A stretch of 64,000 nt of DNA from Ilumatobacter coccineus YM16-304. GTDB lineage: Bacteria > Actinomycetota > Acidimicrobiia > Acidimicrobiales > Ilumatobacteraceae. Positions 36,590 to 44,575 of the stretch are shown piece after piece. The DNA lies in NCBI RefSeq assembly GCF_000348785.1, contig NC_020520.1, positions 1,426,001-1,490,000 of the forward strand. The letters run 5' to 3'. Numbering within the stretch: the first letter of the stretch is position 1; every line of letters starts with the position of its first letter. The position numbers were made by a program, and so were the translations under genes. The notes below the pieces were generated by a model. It searched no databases, had not been told where the DNA came from, and saw nothing but the letters and a program-made list of their open reading frames with translations.

Positions 36590-37063
36590 GTGAGCGACGC
36601 CATCGAGACCAGCGACGAGGCCCAGGCGGCCCCGACCTGCTCGATCCAGGCGAGCCTCGACATCCTCGGTGATCGGTGGACGATCCTGATCCTGCGAGAC
36701 GCGTTCCGAGGGGTTCGGCGATTCGACGACTTCCGCAAGGATCTCGACATCGCCCGCCCGGTGCTCACCGATCGGCTCAAGCGGTTGGTCGAGCGCGGTG
36801 TGCTCGCCCGGCATCTCTACTGCGAGCGCCCGCCGCGCTACGAGTACCGCCTCACCGAGATGGGCATGGCGCTGTCGCCGGCGCTCGTGGCGCTGATGCG
36901 CTGGGGCGATCAGTGGCTGTCGGCCGACGGCGCACCGACCGTGCTCGTCCACGACACCTGCGGACAACCGATCGACCAGCAGTTCGTCTGCTGGCACTGC
37001 GACGAGACCTTCACGCCACACGACATCGCCAGCCGACCCGGCCCTGGCGCGATCGCACACTGA
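36590..37063 (+). CDS. HxlR-family winged-helix regulator
   Basis: The 157-residue protein has the HxlR core 'ASLDILGDRWTILILRDAFRGVRRFDDFRKDLDIARPVLTDRLKRLVERGVLAR' and the wing 'PPRYEYRLTEMGMAL'. The C-terminal tail carries Cys/His ('HDTCGQPIDQQFVCWHCDETF'), a possible zinc ribbon, as in several actinobacterial HxlR proteins. Its promoter positions the start at GTG 36590 rather than the upstream ATG. It lies 29 bases before fbiC, so it may control the F420/riboflavin genes. That is inference from position. Confidence 0.85.
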   Translation: MSDAIETSDEAQAAPTCSIQASLDILGDRWTILILRDAFRGVRRFDDFRKDLDIARPVLTDRLKRLVERGVLARHLYCERPPRYEYRLTEMGMALSPALVALMRWGDQWLSADGAPTVLVHDTCGQPIDQQFVCWHCDETFTPHDIASRPGPGAIAH

Positions 37064-37092
37064 ATCCAACTTCGAGCGCACGGGGAGCACTC

Positions 37093-39468
37093 ATGACCAC
37101 CGACCACACACCTGACCATCCGCTGCTCGGCGAGTCGCTCGCCGACCTGATGGCGCTCGCAACGGCTCGCCGTGACGAGACCTTCGGAACTCGCATCACG
37201 TACAGCCCGAAGGTCTTCATCCCGTTGACGTTCCTGTGCAACGACTCGTGCGGCTACTGCACCTTCGCGCAGCCGCCGGCGCGGGTCGAGAAGCCGTACC
37301 TCGACCCCGAAGACGTGCTCAAGATCGCCAAGCAGGGCGCTCGCAACGGGTGCCACGAAGCGTTGTTCACGCTCGGCGAGCGGCCCGAAGACCGCTACGA
37401 GGTGGCTCGCGAGTGGCTGCGCGAGCGGGGCTACGACTCGACGGTGCACTACGTCGCCGCCATGGCCGAACTGGTGCTGCGCGAGACCGGTCTGCTGCCG
37501 CACGCCAACGCCGGGGCGCTGTCGCTCGACGAGTTGGCGCAACTCCGGCCGGTCAGCCCGAGCCAGGGGATGATGATCGAGTCGATCGCTCCCGACCTCG
37601 AAGCGCATCGGGGCGCGCCCGACAAGGTGCCGGCTCGTCGCCTCGCCACCCTCGACGCCGCCGGTGAGCTGCAGATCCCGTTCACCACGGGGATCCTGAT
37701 CGGCATCGGTGACACACGGGCCGACCAGTTGGCGGGCCTCGAAGCCATCGCCGCCAGTCACCAGCAGCACGGCCATGTGCAGGAAGTGATCGTGCAGAAC
37801 TTCCTGCCGAAGCTGCGCACCGCCATGAAGGGCGTGCGCGCCTGCCCGAGCGACGACTACCTGTGGATCCTGGCGGCTGCTCGCCTGATCCTGCCGCCCG
37901 AGGTCCACCTCCAGGCGCCGCCGAATCTGTCCGACGATTTCGGTGCGCTGCTCGATGCAGGCATCGACGACTGGGGCGGCGTCTCGCCGGTCACGGCCGA
38001 TCACGTCAACCCCGAACGCCCGTGGCCCGACCTCGATCGGTTGCGCGAGGTGACCGAGGCACGTGGGCACACGTTGGCGCCCCGCCTCACCGTGTACCCG
38101 GAGTTCGTCCGCGATCGTGAGCGCTGGCTCGACCCGGCGCTGCACTTCCCGGTGATCGACCGCGCCGACTCCGAATGGTTGGGCCGCGACGACCCGGGCC
38201 AGATCTGGCCCGAGAAGACCACGGCCGCCGACACCGTCGCCGACGGCGCCGAGTTCGTGCTCGTGGGCCATCGCTCGACCACCTGGTACTCCGGTGCCGA
38301 CAGCGCTCCGCCCACCCTCGTTCCCGCCGAACCGAAGCCGATCCGCGGAGCCGTGGCCGAAGTGCTCGATGGCATCGCCGACGGGCAAGAACCCGACGTC
38401 GACCAGATCGAGACGCTGTTCCACGCTCGCGGCCCCGAAGTGGTGGCCGTGGCTGCGGCAGCCGACGAGATGCGCCGCGAGTTGGTCGGCGACACGTTGA
38501 CCTGGGTCAACAACCGCAACATCAACTACACCAACGTGTGCACGTTCAAGTGCAAGTTCTGCGGCTTCTCCAAGGGCCCGCTGTCGCTCAACCTGCGTGG
38601 CACGCCGTACCTGCTGACCCTCGACGACATCGCCCAGCGGGCGAAGGAAGGGTGGGACCTCGGCGCCACCGAGGTCACGCTGCAGGGCGGGATCCATCCC
38701 GACTTCGACGGCGACTACTACATCGACGTCACACGGGCCGTGAAGGACGCGGTCCCCGACATGCACGTTCACGGCTTCACCGCGCTCGAGGTGACCGAGG
38801 GTGCCAAGCGGCTCGGCGAAGACCTGCAGACCTACCTCCTGCGGCTGAAGGAAGCCGGTCTCGCCTCGCTGCCCGGCACCGCCGCCGAGATCCTCGACGA
38901 CGAGGTCCGCGCCATCCTCTGCCCCGACAAGGTCAACACCGAAGAGTGGCTCGAAGCGCACCGGGCTGCTCATGCGGTCGGGCTGCACTCCAACGTCACG
39001 ATGATGTACGGCGCCGTCGAAGAGCCGATCCACTGGGCGCGGCACCTCGTCAAGACGCGCGATCTGCAGAAGGAGAACGTGAAGCTCGGCCAGGTCGGGT
39101 TCACCGAGTTCGTCGGTCTGCCGTTCGTGCACATGGCGTCGCCGATCTACCTGCAGCGTCGAGCCCGCCGTGGCCCGACGTTCCGCGAGAACCTGATGAT
39201 CCACTCGATCGCCCGCCTCGCCTATGGCGAGTTGATCCCGAACATCCAGGCCAGCTGGGTGAAGGTCGGCCTCGTCGGCACGTCGCAGATGATCAACGCC
39301 GGTTGCAACGACCTCGGCGGCACGCTGATGGACGAGAATATCTCGCGGGCCGCCGGCGCCAGCCACGGCCAGTCGATGACGATCCAGAGCTTCCACGACT
39401 TCGCCGAGTCGGTCGGTCGCCCGATCGAGCAGCGCACCACCAGCTACGGCCGGGTGGAGGCGGTGTGA
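37093..39468 (+). CDS. fbiC: FO synthase (CofG-CofH fusion)
   Basis: The 791-residue fused radical-SAM enzyme carries both FO synthase halves. N-terminal CofG has the cluster CxxxCxxC at Cys49, Cys53 and Cys56 (CNDSCGYC). C-terminal CofH has Cys483, Cys487 and Cys490 (CTFKCKFC). It combines tyrosine with 5-amino-6-ribitylaminouracil to make FO, the deazaflavin chromophore of F420. The ATG at 37093 starts 'MTTDHTPDHPLLGESLADL'; AGCACTC precedes it without a good ribosome site, so readthrough from the HxlR transcript is likely. The stop overlaps the ribA GTG (GTGA). Confidence 0.96.
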   Translation: MTTDHTPDHPLLGESLADLMALATARRDETFGTRITYSPKVFIPLTFLCNDSCGYCTFAQPPARVEKPYLDPEDVLKIAKQGARNGCHEALFTLGERPEDRYEVAREWLRERGYDSTVHYVAAMAELVLRETGLLPHANAGALSLDELAQLRPVSPSQGMMIESIAPDLEAHRGAPDKVPARRLATLDAAGELQIPFTTGILIGIGDTRADQLAGLEAIAASHQQHGHVQEVIVQNFLPKLRTAMKGVRACPSDDYLWILAAARLILPPEVHLQAPPNLSDDFGALLDAGIDDWGGVSPVTADHVNPERPWPDLDRLREVTEARGHTLAPRLTVYPEFVRDRERWLDPALHFPVIDRADSEWLGRDDPGQIWPEKTTAADTVADGAEFVLVGHRSTTWYSGADSAPPTLVPAEPKPIRGAVAEVLDGIADGQEPDVDQIETLFHARGPEVVAVAAAADEMRRELVGDTLTWVNNRNINYTNVCTFKCKFCGFSKGPLSLNLRGTPYLLTLDDIAQRAKEGWDLGATEVTLQGGIHPDFDGDYYIDVTRAVKDAVPDMHVHGFTALEVTEGAKRLGEDLQTYLLRLKEAGLASLPGTAAEILDDEVRAILCPDKVNTEEWLEAHRAAHAVGLHSNVTMMYGAVEEPIHWARHLVKTRDLQKENVKLGQVGFTEFVGLPFVHMASPIYLQRRARRGPTFRENLMIHSIARLAYGELIPNIQASWVKVGLVGTSQMINAGCNDLGGTLMDENISRAAGASHGQSMTIQSFHDFAESVGRPIEQRTTSYGRVEAV

Positions 39469-40064
39469 CCGCCACCTCCACGCCGCTCGTCGAACGCGTC
39501 GGCGATGCTCGGCTGCCGACGGCACATGGCGACTTCCGAATCGTGTCGTATCGGGCCGTCGACGGTCACGAGCACGTGGCCATCGTCGAAGGTGATCCCG
39601 CCGGGCGCGGCGTGCTCGGCAGGCTGCACAGCGAGTGTCTCACCGGCGATGTGCTCGGCTCGCGCAAGTGCGACTGCGGCGATCAACTCGCACATGCGCT
39701 CGACGAGATCAGCAACGCGGGTCGTGGCGTGGTCGTGTACTTGCGGGGCCACGAAGGTCGCGGCATCGGCTTGGCCAACAAGATCAAGGCGTACGAACTC
39801 CAAGACGCCGGGCTCGACACGGTCGACGCCAACACCGCACAGGGGCTGCCCGTCGACGCTCGCCAGTACGACGTGGCGGCGGCGATCCTCGTCGACCTCG
39901 GCGTCGAATCGGTGCGGCTCATGTCGAACAACCCCGCCAAGGCGGCGGGACTCGTCGAGCACGGCGTGGCCGTCGACGAGTTGGTGCCGGTGATCGTGCC
40001 GCTCCACCCCGAGAGCGAGGCGTACCTGCGCACCAAGGGCGAGCGGCTCGGCCACGTTCTCTGA
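39465..40064 (+). CDS. ribA: GTP cyclohydrolase II
   Basis: This 199-residue stand-alone RibA has the zinc site Cys58, Cys69, Cys71 (C-x10-C-x-C, with 'GSRKCDCGDQL'), the catalytic 'YLRGHEGRGIGLANKI' with its Arg nucleophile, and 'LMSNNPAKAAGL'. It opens GTP to the first riboflavin intermediate. No DHBP synthase (RibB) domain is fused, unlike many actinobacterial RibBA. The GTG start is embedded in the fbiC stop. Its product leads, via RibD, to the FO synthase substrate, so the overlap makes pathway sense. Confidence 0.93.
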   Translation: MTATSTPLVERVGDARLPTAHGDFRIVSYRAVDGHEHVAIVEGDPAGRGVLGRLHSECLTGDVLGSRKCDCGDQLAHALDEISNAGRGVVVYLRGHEGRGIGLANKIKAYELQDAGLDTVDANTAQGLPVDARQYDVAAAILVDLGVESVRLMSNNPAKAAGLVEHGVAVDELVPVIVPLHPESEAYLRTKGERLGHVL

Positions 40065-40077
40065 ACGGGCGGCGCTG

Positions 40078-41058
40078 TCAGTCGAGGACGATGTCGAGGC
40101 GGACGTCGCGGCCCACCTGGCGGACGCCGACGAAGCGCCCGCGACGCAGATCAGCCATCGTCGGCGCTCCCGATCCGACGAACACCGGATGCCCGTCGTC
40201 GCCGCCGAACATCGCCGGTGCGACGTAGATCGCGAACTGGTCGATGAGCCCCTCGGCGTAGAACTGGGCGATCGTGCTCGATCCGCCTTCGACCATCAAC
40301 TGCAGCACCCCTTCGCCACCCAGGTGGTCGAGGAGGTCGCCGAGCTCACCACGCCACTCGAGGCACGGATGAACCTTCGCGCCGACCGGAGCCGAGCCCA
40401 GCACGACGCGCTGCGGGCTCGGGCCCTCGACGAAGCGAGTCGTGAGCGACGGATCGTCGGCGCGAATCGTGCCCGCCCCCACCAGGATCGCCTGGCTCTC
40501 GGCGCGCAACGTGTGTGAATCGGTGCGAGCCGGCTCGTCGGTGATCCACTGACTCGACAGATCGGGCGCCGCCGTACGACCGTCGGCCGTCATGGCGATC
40601 TTGACCAGCACGTACGGGCGACCCGTCCGGCGGTGGTGCAGATACGGGGCGAGCTGCGCAGTGATCTCGTCGGCGCAGACCCCGACCTCCACGTCGATGC
40701 CCGCGTCGCGCAACCGCTGGATTCCGCACCCTGCGACCTGCTCGTCAGGGTCCTGGATGCCGACGAGCACTCGACGGATCCCCGCCTCGATGATCGCTTC
40801 GGCGCACGGGCCTGTTCGGCCGGTGTGGTTGCACGGCTCCAACGTCGTGGCCAGAACGGCACCGCGCACGTCGCCGGCCGCCGCGATCGCGTTGACCTCG
40901 GCATGCGGCCCACCCGGAGGGCTCGTGGCGCCCGTGTGCACCTCGCCGTCGGGCGTGAGCACGGCAGCGCCGACCCAGGGGTTGGGCGCGGTCGACGCGC
41001 GAACGGCCGCCGCGGCCCCGATTGCGTGGTGCATCAACTCGACGTCGGTGGTGGACAC
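40078..41058 (-). CDS. ribD: Bifunctional riboflavin deaminase/reductase
   Basis: The 326-residue protein has an N-terminal cytidine-deaminase-like domain with zinc motifs 'PHAEVNAI' and 'PCNHTGRTGPC' (residues ~45-85). The C-terminal reductase domain has 'GRPYVLVKIAMTADGRTA', 'ILVGAGTIRADDPSL', and a late 'MVEGGSSTIAQFYAEGLIDQF'. It converts the pyrimidine from GTP cyclohydrolase II to 5-amino-6-ribitylaminouracil phosphate. GTG 41058 is favoured by CATCAT on the minus strand 6 nt upstream; ATG 41076 is in frame six codons earlier. It converges on ribA. Confidence 0.92.
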   Translation of the reverse strand: MSTTDVELMHHAIGAAAAVRASTAPNPWVGAAVLTPDGEVHTGATSPPGGPHAEVNAIAAAGDVRGAVLATTLEPCNHTGRTGPCAEAIIEAGIRRVLVGIQDPDEQVAGCGIQRLRDAGIDVEVGVCADEITAQLAPYLHHRRTGRPYVLVKIAMTADGRTAAPDLSSQWITDEPARTDSHTLRAESQAILVGAGTIRADDPSLTTRFVEGPSPQRVVLGSAPVGAKVHPCLEWRGELGDLLDHLGGEGVLQLMVEGGSSTIAQFYAEGLIDQFAIYVAPAMFGGDDGHPVFVGSGAPTMADLRRGRFVGVRQVGRDVRLDIVLD

Positions 41059-41102
41059 CCCCTCATGATGGCCCATCCGCCGCGATCGGCAAAGATGAAC
41101 GC

Positions 41103-42239
41103 ATGTCCAACGACTCCACCGCTGTCCCCTCGACCACCAGAGAGCTTCGATCCACCGTGACCGACGACGGTGCTGTCACGCTCGCCGTCTCCGAAGCCGA
41201 GGTCGCCGCACCCGGCCCCGACGAGGTCGTCGTGCGCATTCAGGCCGCACCGATCAACCCGTCCGACCTCGGCATGCTGTTCGCCGGCGCCGACATGTCG
41301 ACGGCAACCGCATCCGGAACGGCCGAGCTTCCGGCCGTCACCGCCACGATTCCGAGCGGCACCGCCGGCCTCGGCGGTCGCGTCGGCATCCCGATGCCGA
41401 CCGGCAACGAGGGTGGCGGCACCGTCGTCGCCGCCGGTGAGTCCGAGGCGGCGCAGGCGCTGCTCGGCAAGGTCGTCGGCTTCATCTCGGGCAGCTCGTA
41501 CGCCGAGTACCGCACCCTCAACGTCGCCAGTTGCCTGCCGATGCACGACGGCACCGACCCCGAAGACGCCGCCGCCTGCTTCGTCAACCCGCTCACCGCA
41601 CTCGGCATGGTCGAGACGATGCGCGCCGAAGGCCACACCGGGCTCGTCCACACCGTCGGCGCCTCCAACCTCGGCCAGATGCTCAACCGGATCTGCCTCG
41701 CCGACGACGTCCCGCTCGTCAACATCGTCCGCAAAGCCGCCCACGTCGAACTGTTGACGGGCCAGGGAGCAAAGCACGTCGTCGACTCCAGTGCCGACAG
41801 CTTCAACGACGACCTCGTCGACGCGCTCCGCGCCACCGGCGCCACCATCGCCTTCGACGCGATCGGCGGCGGCGAACTCGCCGGGACGATCCTCGCCGCG
41901 ATGGAGAAGGTCGCCAGCGAAGGAGACGAGTTCAGCCGCTACGGATCCGACACCCACAAGCAGGTCTACATCTACGGCGGGCTCGACCGCAGCCCCACCA
42001 CGCTCAACCGCAACTTCGGCATGTCGTGGTCTATCGGCGGCTGGCTGCTCACCCCGTTCCTCATGAAGGCCGGCCAGGCCAAGTCCGACGAACTCCGCAC
42101 GCGCGTCGCCGACGAGATCACCACCACCTTCGCCAGCCAGTACGGCATGCGCCTCACCCTCGACGACGCCGTCGACCCCGAACAAGCCAAGCGCTACGCC
42201 AAGATGGCCACCGGCGACAAAGCCCTCATCACGCCGTAA
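41103..42239 (+). CDS. Zinc-independent MDR/quinone-reductase-like oxidoreductase
   Basis: The 378-residue medium-chain reductase has an N-terminal GroES-like fold ('AAPGPDEVVVRIQAAPINPSDLGMLF') and a central nucleotide-binding domain. The usual GxGxxG is replaced by 'VHTVGASNLGQML', followed by 'AFDAIGGGELAGTILAAMEK'. No structural-zinc Cys cluster is visible, consistent with quinone/enoyl reductases. AAAGAT (41091-41096) lies 6 nt before the ATG. It is divergent from ribD with a 44-bp gap. The substrate is unknown. Codons near the 3' end favour C at third positions more strongly than in the neighbours. Confidence 0.82.
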   Translation: MSNDSTAVPSTTRELRSTVTDDGAVTLAVSEAEVAAPGPDEVVVRIQAAPINPSDLGMLFAGADMSTATASGTAELPAVTATIPSGTAGLGGRVGIPMPTGNEGGGTVVAAGESEAAQALLGKVVGFISGSSYAEYRTLNVASCLPMHDGTDPEDAAACFVNPLTALGMVETMRAEGHTGLVHTVGASNLGQMLNRICLADDVPLVNIVRKAAHVELLTGQGAKHVVDSSADSFNDDLVDALRATGATIAFDAIGGGELAGTILAAMEKVASEGDEFSRYGSDTHKQVYIYGGLDRSPTTLNRNFGMSWSIGGWLLTPFLMKAGQAKSDELRTRVADEITTTFASQYGMRLTLDDAVDPEQAKRYAKMATGDKALITP

Positions 42240-42417
42240 CGCTTTTCGACGCCCGCTGGCACGTGCGACTGCGATCGGGAGGTGCGAGCGTCGAGCCATG
42301 CTTGGTCGCTGGCGCTCCCGGCGCGGGCGTTCGGGGCGGTCGTGTGGTGCGAGGGACGGGGAGTGTTCGGCTCTGCGGATTGGTGAGTGGGGGAGGCCAT
42401 TCGCAAGACTCGTCGAC

Positions 42418-43068
42418 ATGAACGTCACCGAAGCTGTCAACCGTCGTAAGTCGATCCGAGCGTTCACCGACGAACCCGTCAGCGACGACACGCTGCGCAC
42501 CCTGCTCAGCACGGCGTCACGCTCACCGTCGGGCGGCAACGTGCAGCCATGGCGCATCTACGTGGTCAACGGCGAGTCGATGACCCGGTTCCGCGACTTC
42601 ATCTCCCAACGTCAGCCCGGCGCGCCCGCGTACGACATCTACCCACCGAGCCTGCACGAGCCGTACCGGTCGTCCCGGTTCAAGATCGGCGAGCAGATGT
42701 ACGCGTCCATCGGCATCGAGCGCGACGACAAGGCCGGCCGCCTCGGCCAGTTCGCGAAGAACCTCGACTTCTTCGGAGCTCCCGCCGCGTTCTTCTGTTT
42801 CATCGACCGCAAGATGGGCCCGCCGCAGTGGTCCGACCTCGGCATGTTCCTGCAGACGTTCATGCTGCTCGCCCAGGAAGCCGGACTCGACACCTGTGCC
42901 CAGGAAGCGTGGGCTGTTCACGAAGAAGCGGTGAGCGAGTTCGTCGGCGCGCCGGACGAAGAGCGGATCTTCTGCGGCATGGCGATCGGCAAGGCCGACA
43001 CCGACCATCCCATCAACAGCGTCGAGTCCGAGCGCGAACCGCTCGACGTGTTCGCCAAGTTCGTCTAG
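42418..43068 (+). CDS. Nitroreductase-family flavoprotein
   Basis: The 216-residue FMN-dependent nitroreductase fold has the classic 'NRRKSIRAFTDEPVSDDTL' (FMN phosphate Arg), 'SPSGGNVQPWRIYVV', a mid-region 'DLGMFLQTFMLLAQEAGLDTCAQE', and the C-terminal 'IFCGMAIGKADTDHPIN'. It probably reduces nitro or enone compounds, or fragments flavins. AAGACT (42405-42410) lies 7 nt before the ATG; the 178 bp upstream shows no other gene. A glutamine-amidotransferase gene begins 12 bases after the stop and may be co-transcribed. Confidence 0.85.
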   Translation: MNVTEAVNRRKSIRAFTDEPVSDDTLRTLLSTASRSPSGGNVQPWRIYVVNGESMTRFRDFISQRQPGAPAYDIYPPSLHEPYRSSRFKIGEQMYASIGIERDDKAGRLGQFAKNLDFFGAPAAFFCFIDRKMGPPQWSDLGMFLQTFMLLAQEAGLDTCAQEAWAVHEEAVSEFVGAPDEERIFCGMAIGKADTDHPINSVESEREPLDVFAKFV

Positions 43069-43080
43069 AACTGCTGCTAC

Positions 43081-43764
43081 ATGATCGTCTTCGTCGACTA
43101 CGAGCACGCCGAGGGCCATGCCAGCTCGTGGGGCGAGAAGATGCTCGCTGCACGCGCCCGCATCACGTACCGGCTCGAAGACCTGTCGGGCGACAACTGC
43201 ATGCTCGTCCGCTACGACCACGTCACCCCCGAGCTCCTCGATCGCCTCGATGCTCGAGCGGTGTTCATCAGCGGCAACGGCACCGACCCGTCGCGCTACG
43301 ACCCGGCGAGCCTCGAACCGCTCGCCGAGATCGTCCGCAGTGGTCGGCGTCCGATCTTCGGGTTCTGTGGCGGCTTCCAGTTTCTCGCCGATGCGCTCGG
43401 TGCCGAAGTGTCGCCGCTCGACGTCGCCGCCGACTCGCCCGACGCCGAGCGGTTGCGCCCGTTTCCCGACGGCCGTCTCGGCGAGATCGGTTACGGGCCG
43501 GTCGAGCTCCTCGCCGACCATCCGCTGCTCGCCGGTCTCGACGCCGAGCCGATCATGCGCCACGCTCACTACCTCGAGGTGAAACAGCCGCCGGCCGGCT
43601 TCGATCTCCTCGCGTCCACGTCGATCACGAAGGTGCAGATGGCGGTGAACGAGCAGCGACGAATCGTCGGCACCCAGTTCCACCCCGAGTACTGGACTGA
43701 CGAGCACCCCGACGGCGAGCAACTGATCCGCAACTTCCTCACCTGGGCCGACCTCACCCGCTGA
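43081..43764 (+). CDS. Stand-alone class I glutamine amidotransferase
   Basis: This 227-residue GATase domain has its nucleophile Cys in 'FGFCGGFQFL' (about residues 97-106) and a His-x-Glu pair in 'GTQFHPEYW' near the C-terminus, so the catalytic triad is intact. It resembles TrpG/PabA-like domains but is not fused to a synthase. A partner enzyme is not in view. It sits directly after a nitroreductase gene. It could supply ammonia, or hydrolyse gamma-glutamyl compounds like PuuD-type hydrolases. Confidence 0.82.
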   Translation: MIVFVDYEHAEGHASSWGEKMLAARARITYRLEDLSGDNCMLVRYDHVTPELLDRLDARAVFISGNGTDPSRYDPASLEPLAEIVRSGRRPIFGFCGGFQFLADALGAEVSPLDVAADSPDAERLRPFPDGRLGEIGYGPVELLADHPLLAGLDAEPIMRHAHYLEVKQPPAGFDLLASTSITKVQMAVNEQRRIVGTQFHPEYWTDEHPDGEQLIRNFLTWADLTR

Positions 43765-43827
43765 CGGTCGACGTCACGCCGGTCTGAGGCGGGCCCGGGA
43801 TGGATTGAGCGAACTCGTCGCCTCAAG

Positions 43828-43855
43828 CTCACGGTGAGAAGGCGAATGATATGTT
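43828..43855 (+). promoter_or_regulatory. Promoter and candidate operator of the DUF433/DUF5615 module
   Basis: CTCAC-G-GTGAG (43828-43838) is a perfect small palindrome at the expected -35 position of a TATGTT -10 (43850-43855), which ends 6 nt before the GTG at 43862. Autoregulation by the antitoxin at this site would be typical of toxin-antitoxin pairs. Confidence 0.45.
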
Positions 43856-43861
43856 TCGGGT

Positions 43862-44095
43862 GTGAGCTTGTTGGAACGGATCACCGTCGACCCTGACGTC
43901 TGTCATGGCGCTCCGACAGTTCGCGGTTTGCGTTACCCGGTCGAGATGCTCGTTGGGCTGTTGGCGTCGGGGATGAGCGTCGATGAGGTGCTTGCTGACT
44001 ACGCCGATCTCGAGCGCAACGACGTCCTCGCTGCGTTGGAGTACGCGGCGCTTGTCACCCGCACACGGTCATCGGTTCCGATCTCGGCTGCGTGA
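43862..44095 (+). CDS. DUF433 antitoxin
   Basis: The 77-residue DUF433 protein 'MSLLERITVDPDVCHGAPTVRGLRYPVEMLVGLLASGMSVDEVLADYADL' has a predicted helix-turn-helix in its second half. DUF433 proteins are usually the DNA-binding antitoxin next to a DUF5615 PIN-like protein, as here. The gene uses GTG, with -10 TATGTT 6 nt upstream. The stop overlaps the toxin GTG (GTGA). Third-position GC is visibly lower than in the flanking genes, suggesting acquisition. Confidence 0.85.
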   Translation: MSLLERITVDPDVCHGAPTVRGLRYPVEMLVGLLASGMSVDEVLADYADLERNDVLAALEYAALVTRTRSSVPISAA

Positions 44096-44442
44096 AGCTC
44101 CTCGTCGACGCACAATTGCCGGTTCGTCTCGCTGAGTTGCTCGGCGACATGGGCCACGACGTCATCCACACTTCCTCGTTGCCGCTCGGCAACCGGACGC
44201 CTGATTCCGTGATTTCGTCGTTCGCTGATGGCGAGAGACGGATCGTGATCACCAAGGACCAGGACTTCGTCGACGGGCATCTGCTCGCCGAGTCGCCAGC
44301 GAAGCTTCTGCTGGTTTCAACCGGGAACATTCAGAATGATGACTTGCTCGCTCTGTTCGTGGTGACGGAACAGTCGATAGCGAAAGCGTTCGAGCAGGCC
44401 GACTTCGTCGAGATCAACCGTGACACGATCACGACTCACTGA
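44092..44442 (+). CDS. DUF5615 PIN-like toxin
   Basis: The 116-residue protein begins 'MKLLVDAQLPVRLAELLGDMGHDVIHTSSL', with the first acidic residue of the PIN-like fold, and has a second acidic patch in 'IVITKDQDFVDGHLL'. DUF5615 members are putative ribonuclease toxins. The GTG start is locked to the DUF433 stop. Base composition matches the DUF433 gene rather than the genome average. RNase activity is inferred from the family. Confidence 0.85.
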   Translation: MKLLVDAQLPVRLAELLGDMGHDVIHTSSLPLGNRTPDSVISSFADGERRIVITKDQDFVDGHLLAESPAKLLLVSTGNIQNDDLLALFVVTEQSIAKAFEQADFVEINRDTITTH

Positions 44443-44544
44443 GCGACGAACCAGGCGGCCACGAGTATCGGTTACCTCAACAACCGCCACTACGACCCGG
44501 CTGTCGGAGATCTGAATCTCTGGCGGGCGGCGGGGTTCTCGTAA
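44443..44544 (+). pseudogene. RHS/YD-repeat relic
   Basis: The frame immediately after the toxin stop reads 'ATSIGYLNNRHYDPAVGDLNLW' and ends at TAA 44542-44544. 'YLNNRHYDPAVG' is the core motif of RHS-repeat proteins (Y-L-x-x-R-x-Y-D-P-x-x-G), which normally precedes a variable toxin tip. No start codon, upstream repeats or tip domain remain, so this is a short remnant, probably left by recombination. It lies between a toxin-antitoxin pair and an HNH gene. Confidence 0.6.
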
Positions 44545-44575
44545 CTGTGTAGCACCCCTTCGTCATGATGGGGGC

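Noticed and set aside
36910-39525. 871-codon minus-strand frame across fbiC
   Set aside because: It is antisense to a clear FO synthase with both radical-SAM motifs; no recognisable protein features.
42240-42417. Small gene between the MDR reductase and nitroreductase
   Set aside because: No frame shows coding bias with a plausible start; only the nitroreductase -10 is evident.
43081-43764. Anthranilate or PABA synthase subunit (trpG/pabA)
   Set aside because: The catalytic triad fits, but trpE or pabB is absent and the N-terminal region does not match TrpG closely.
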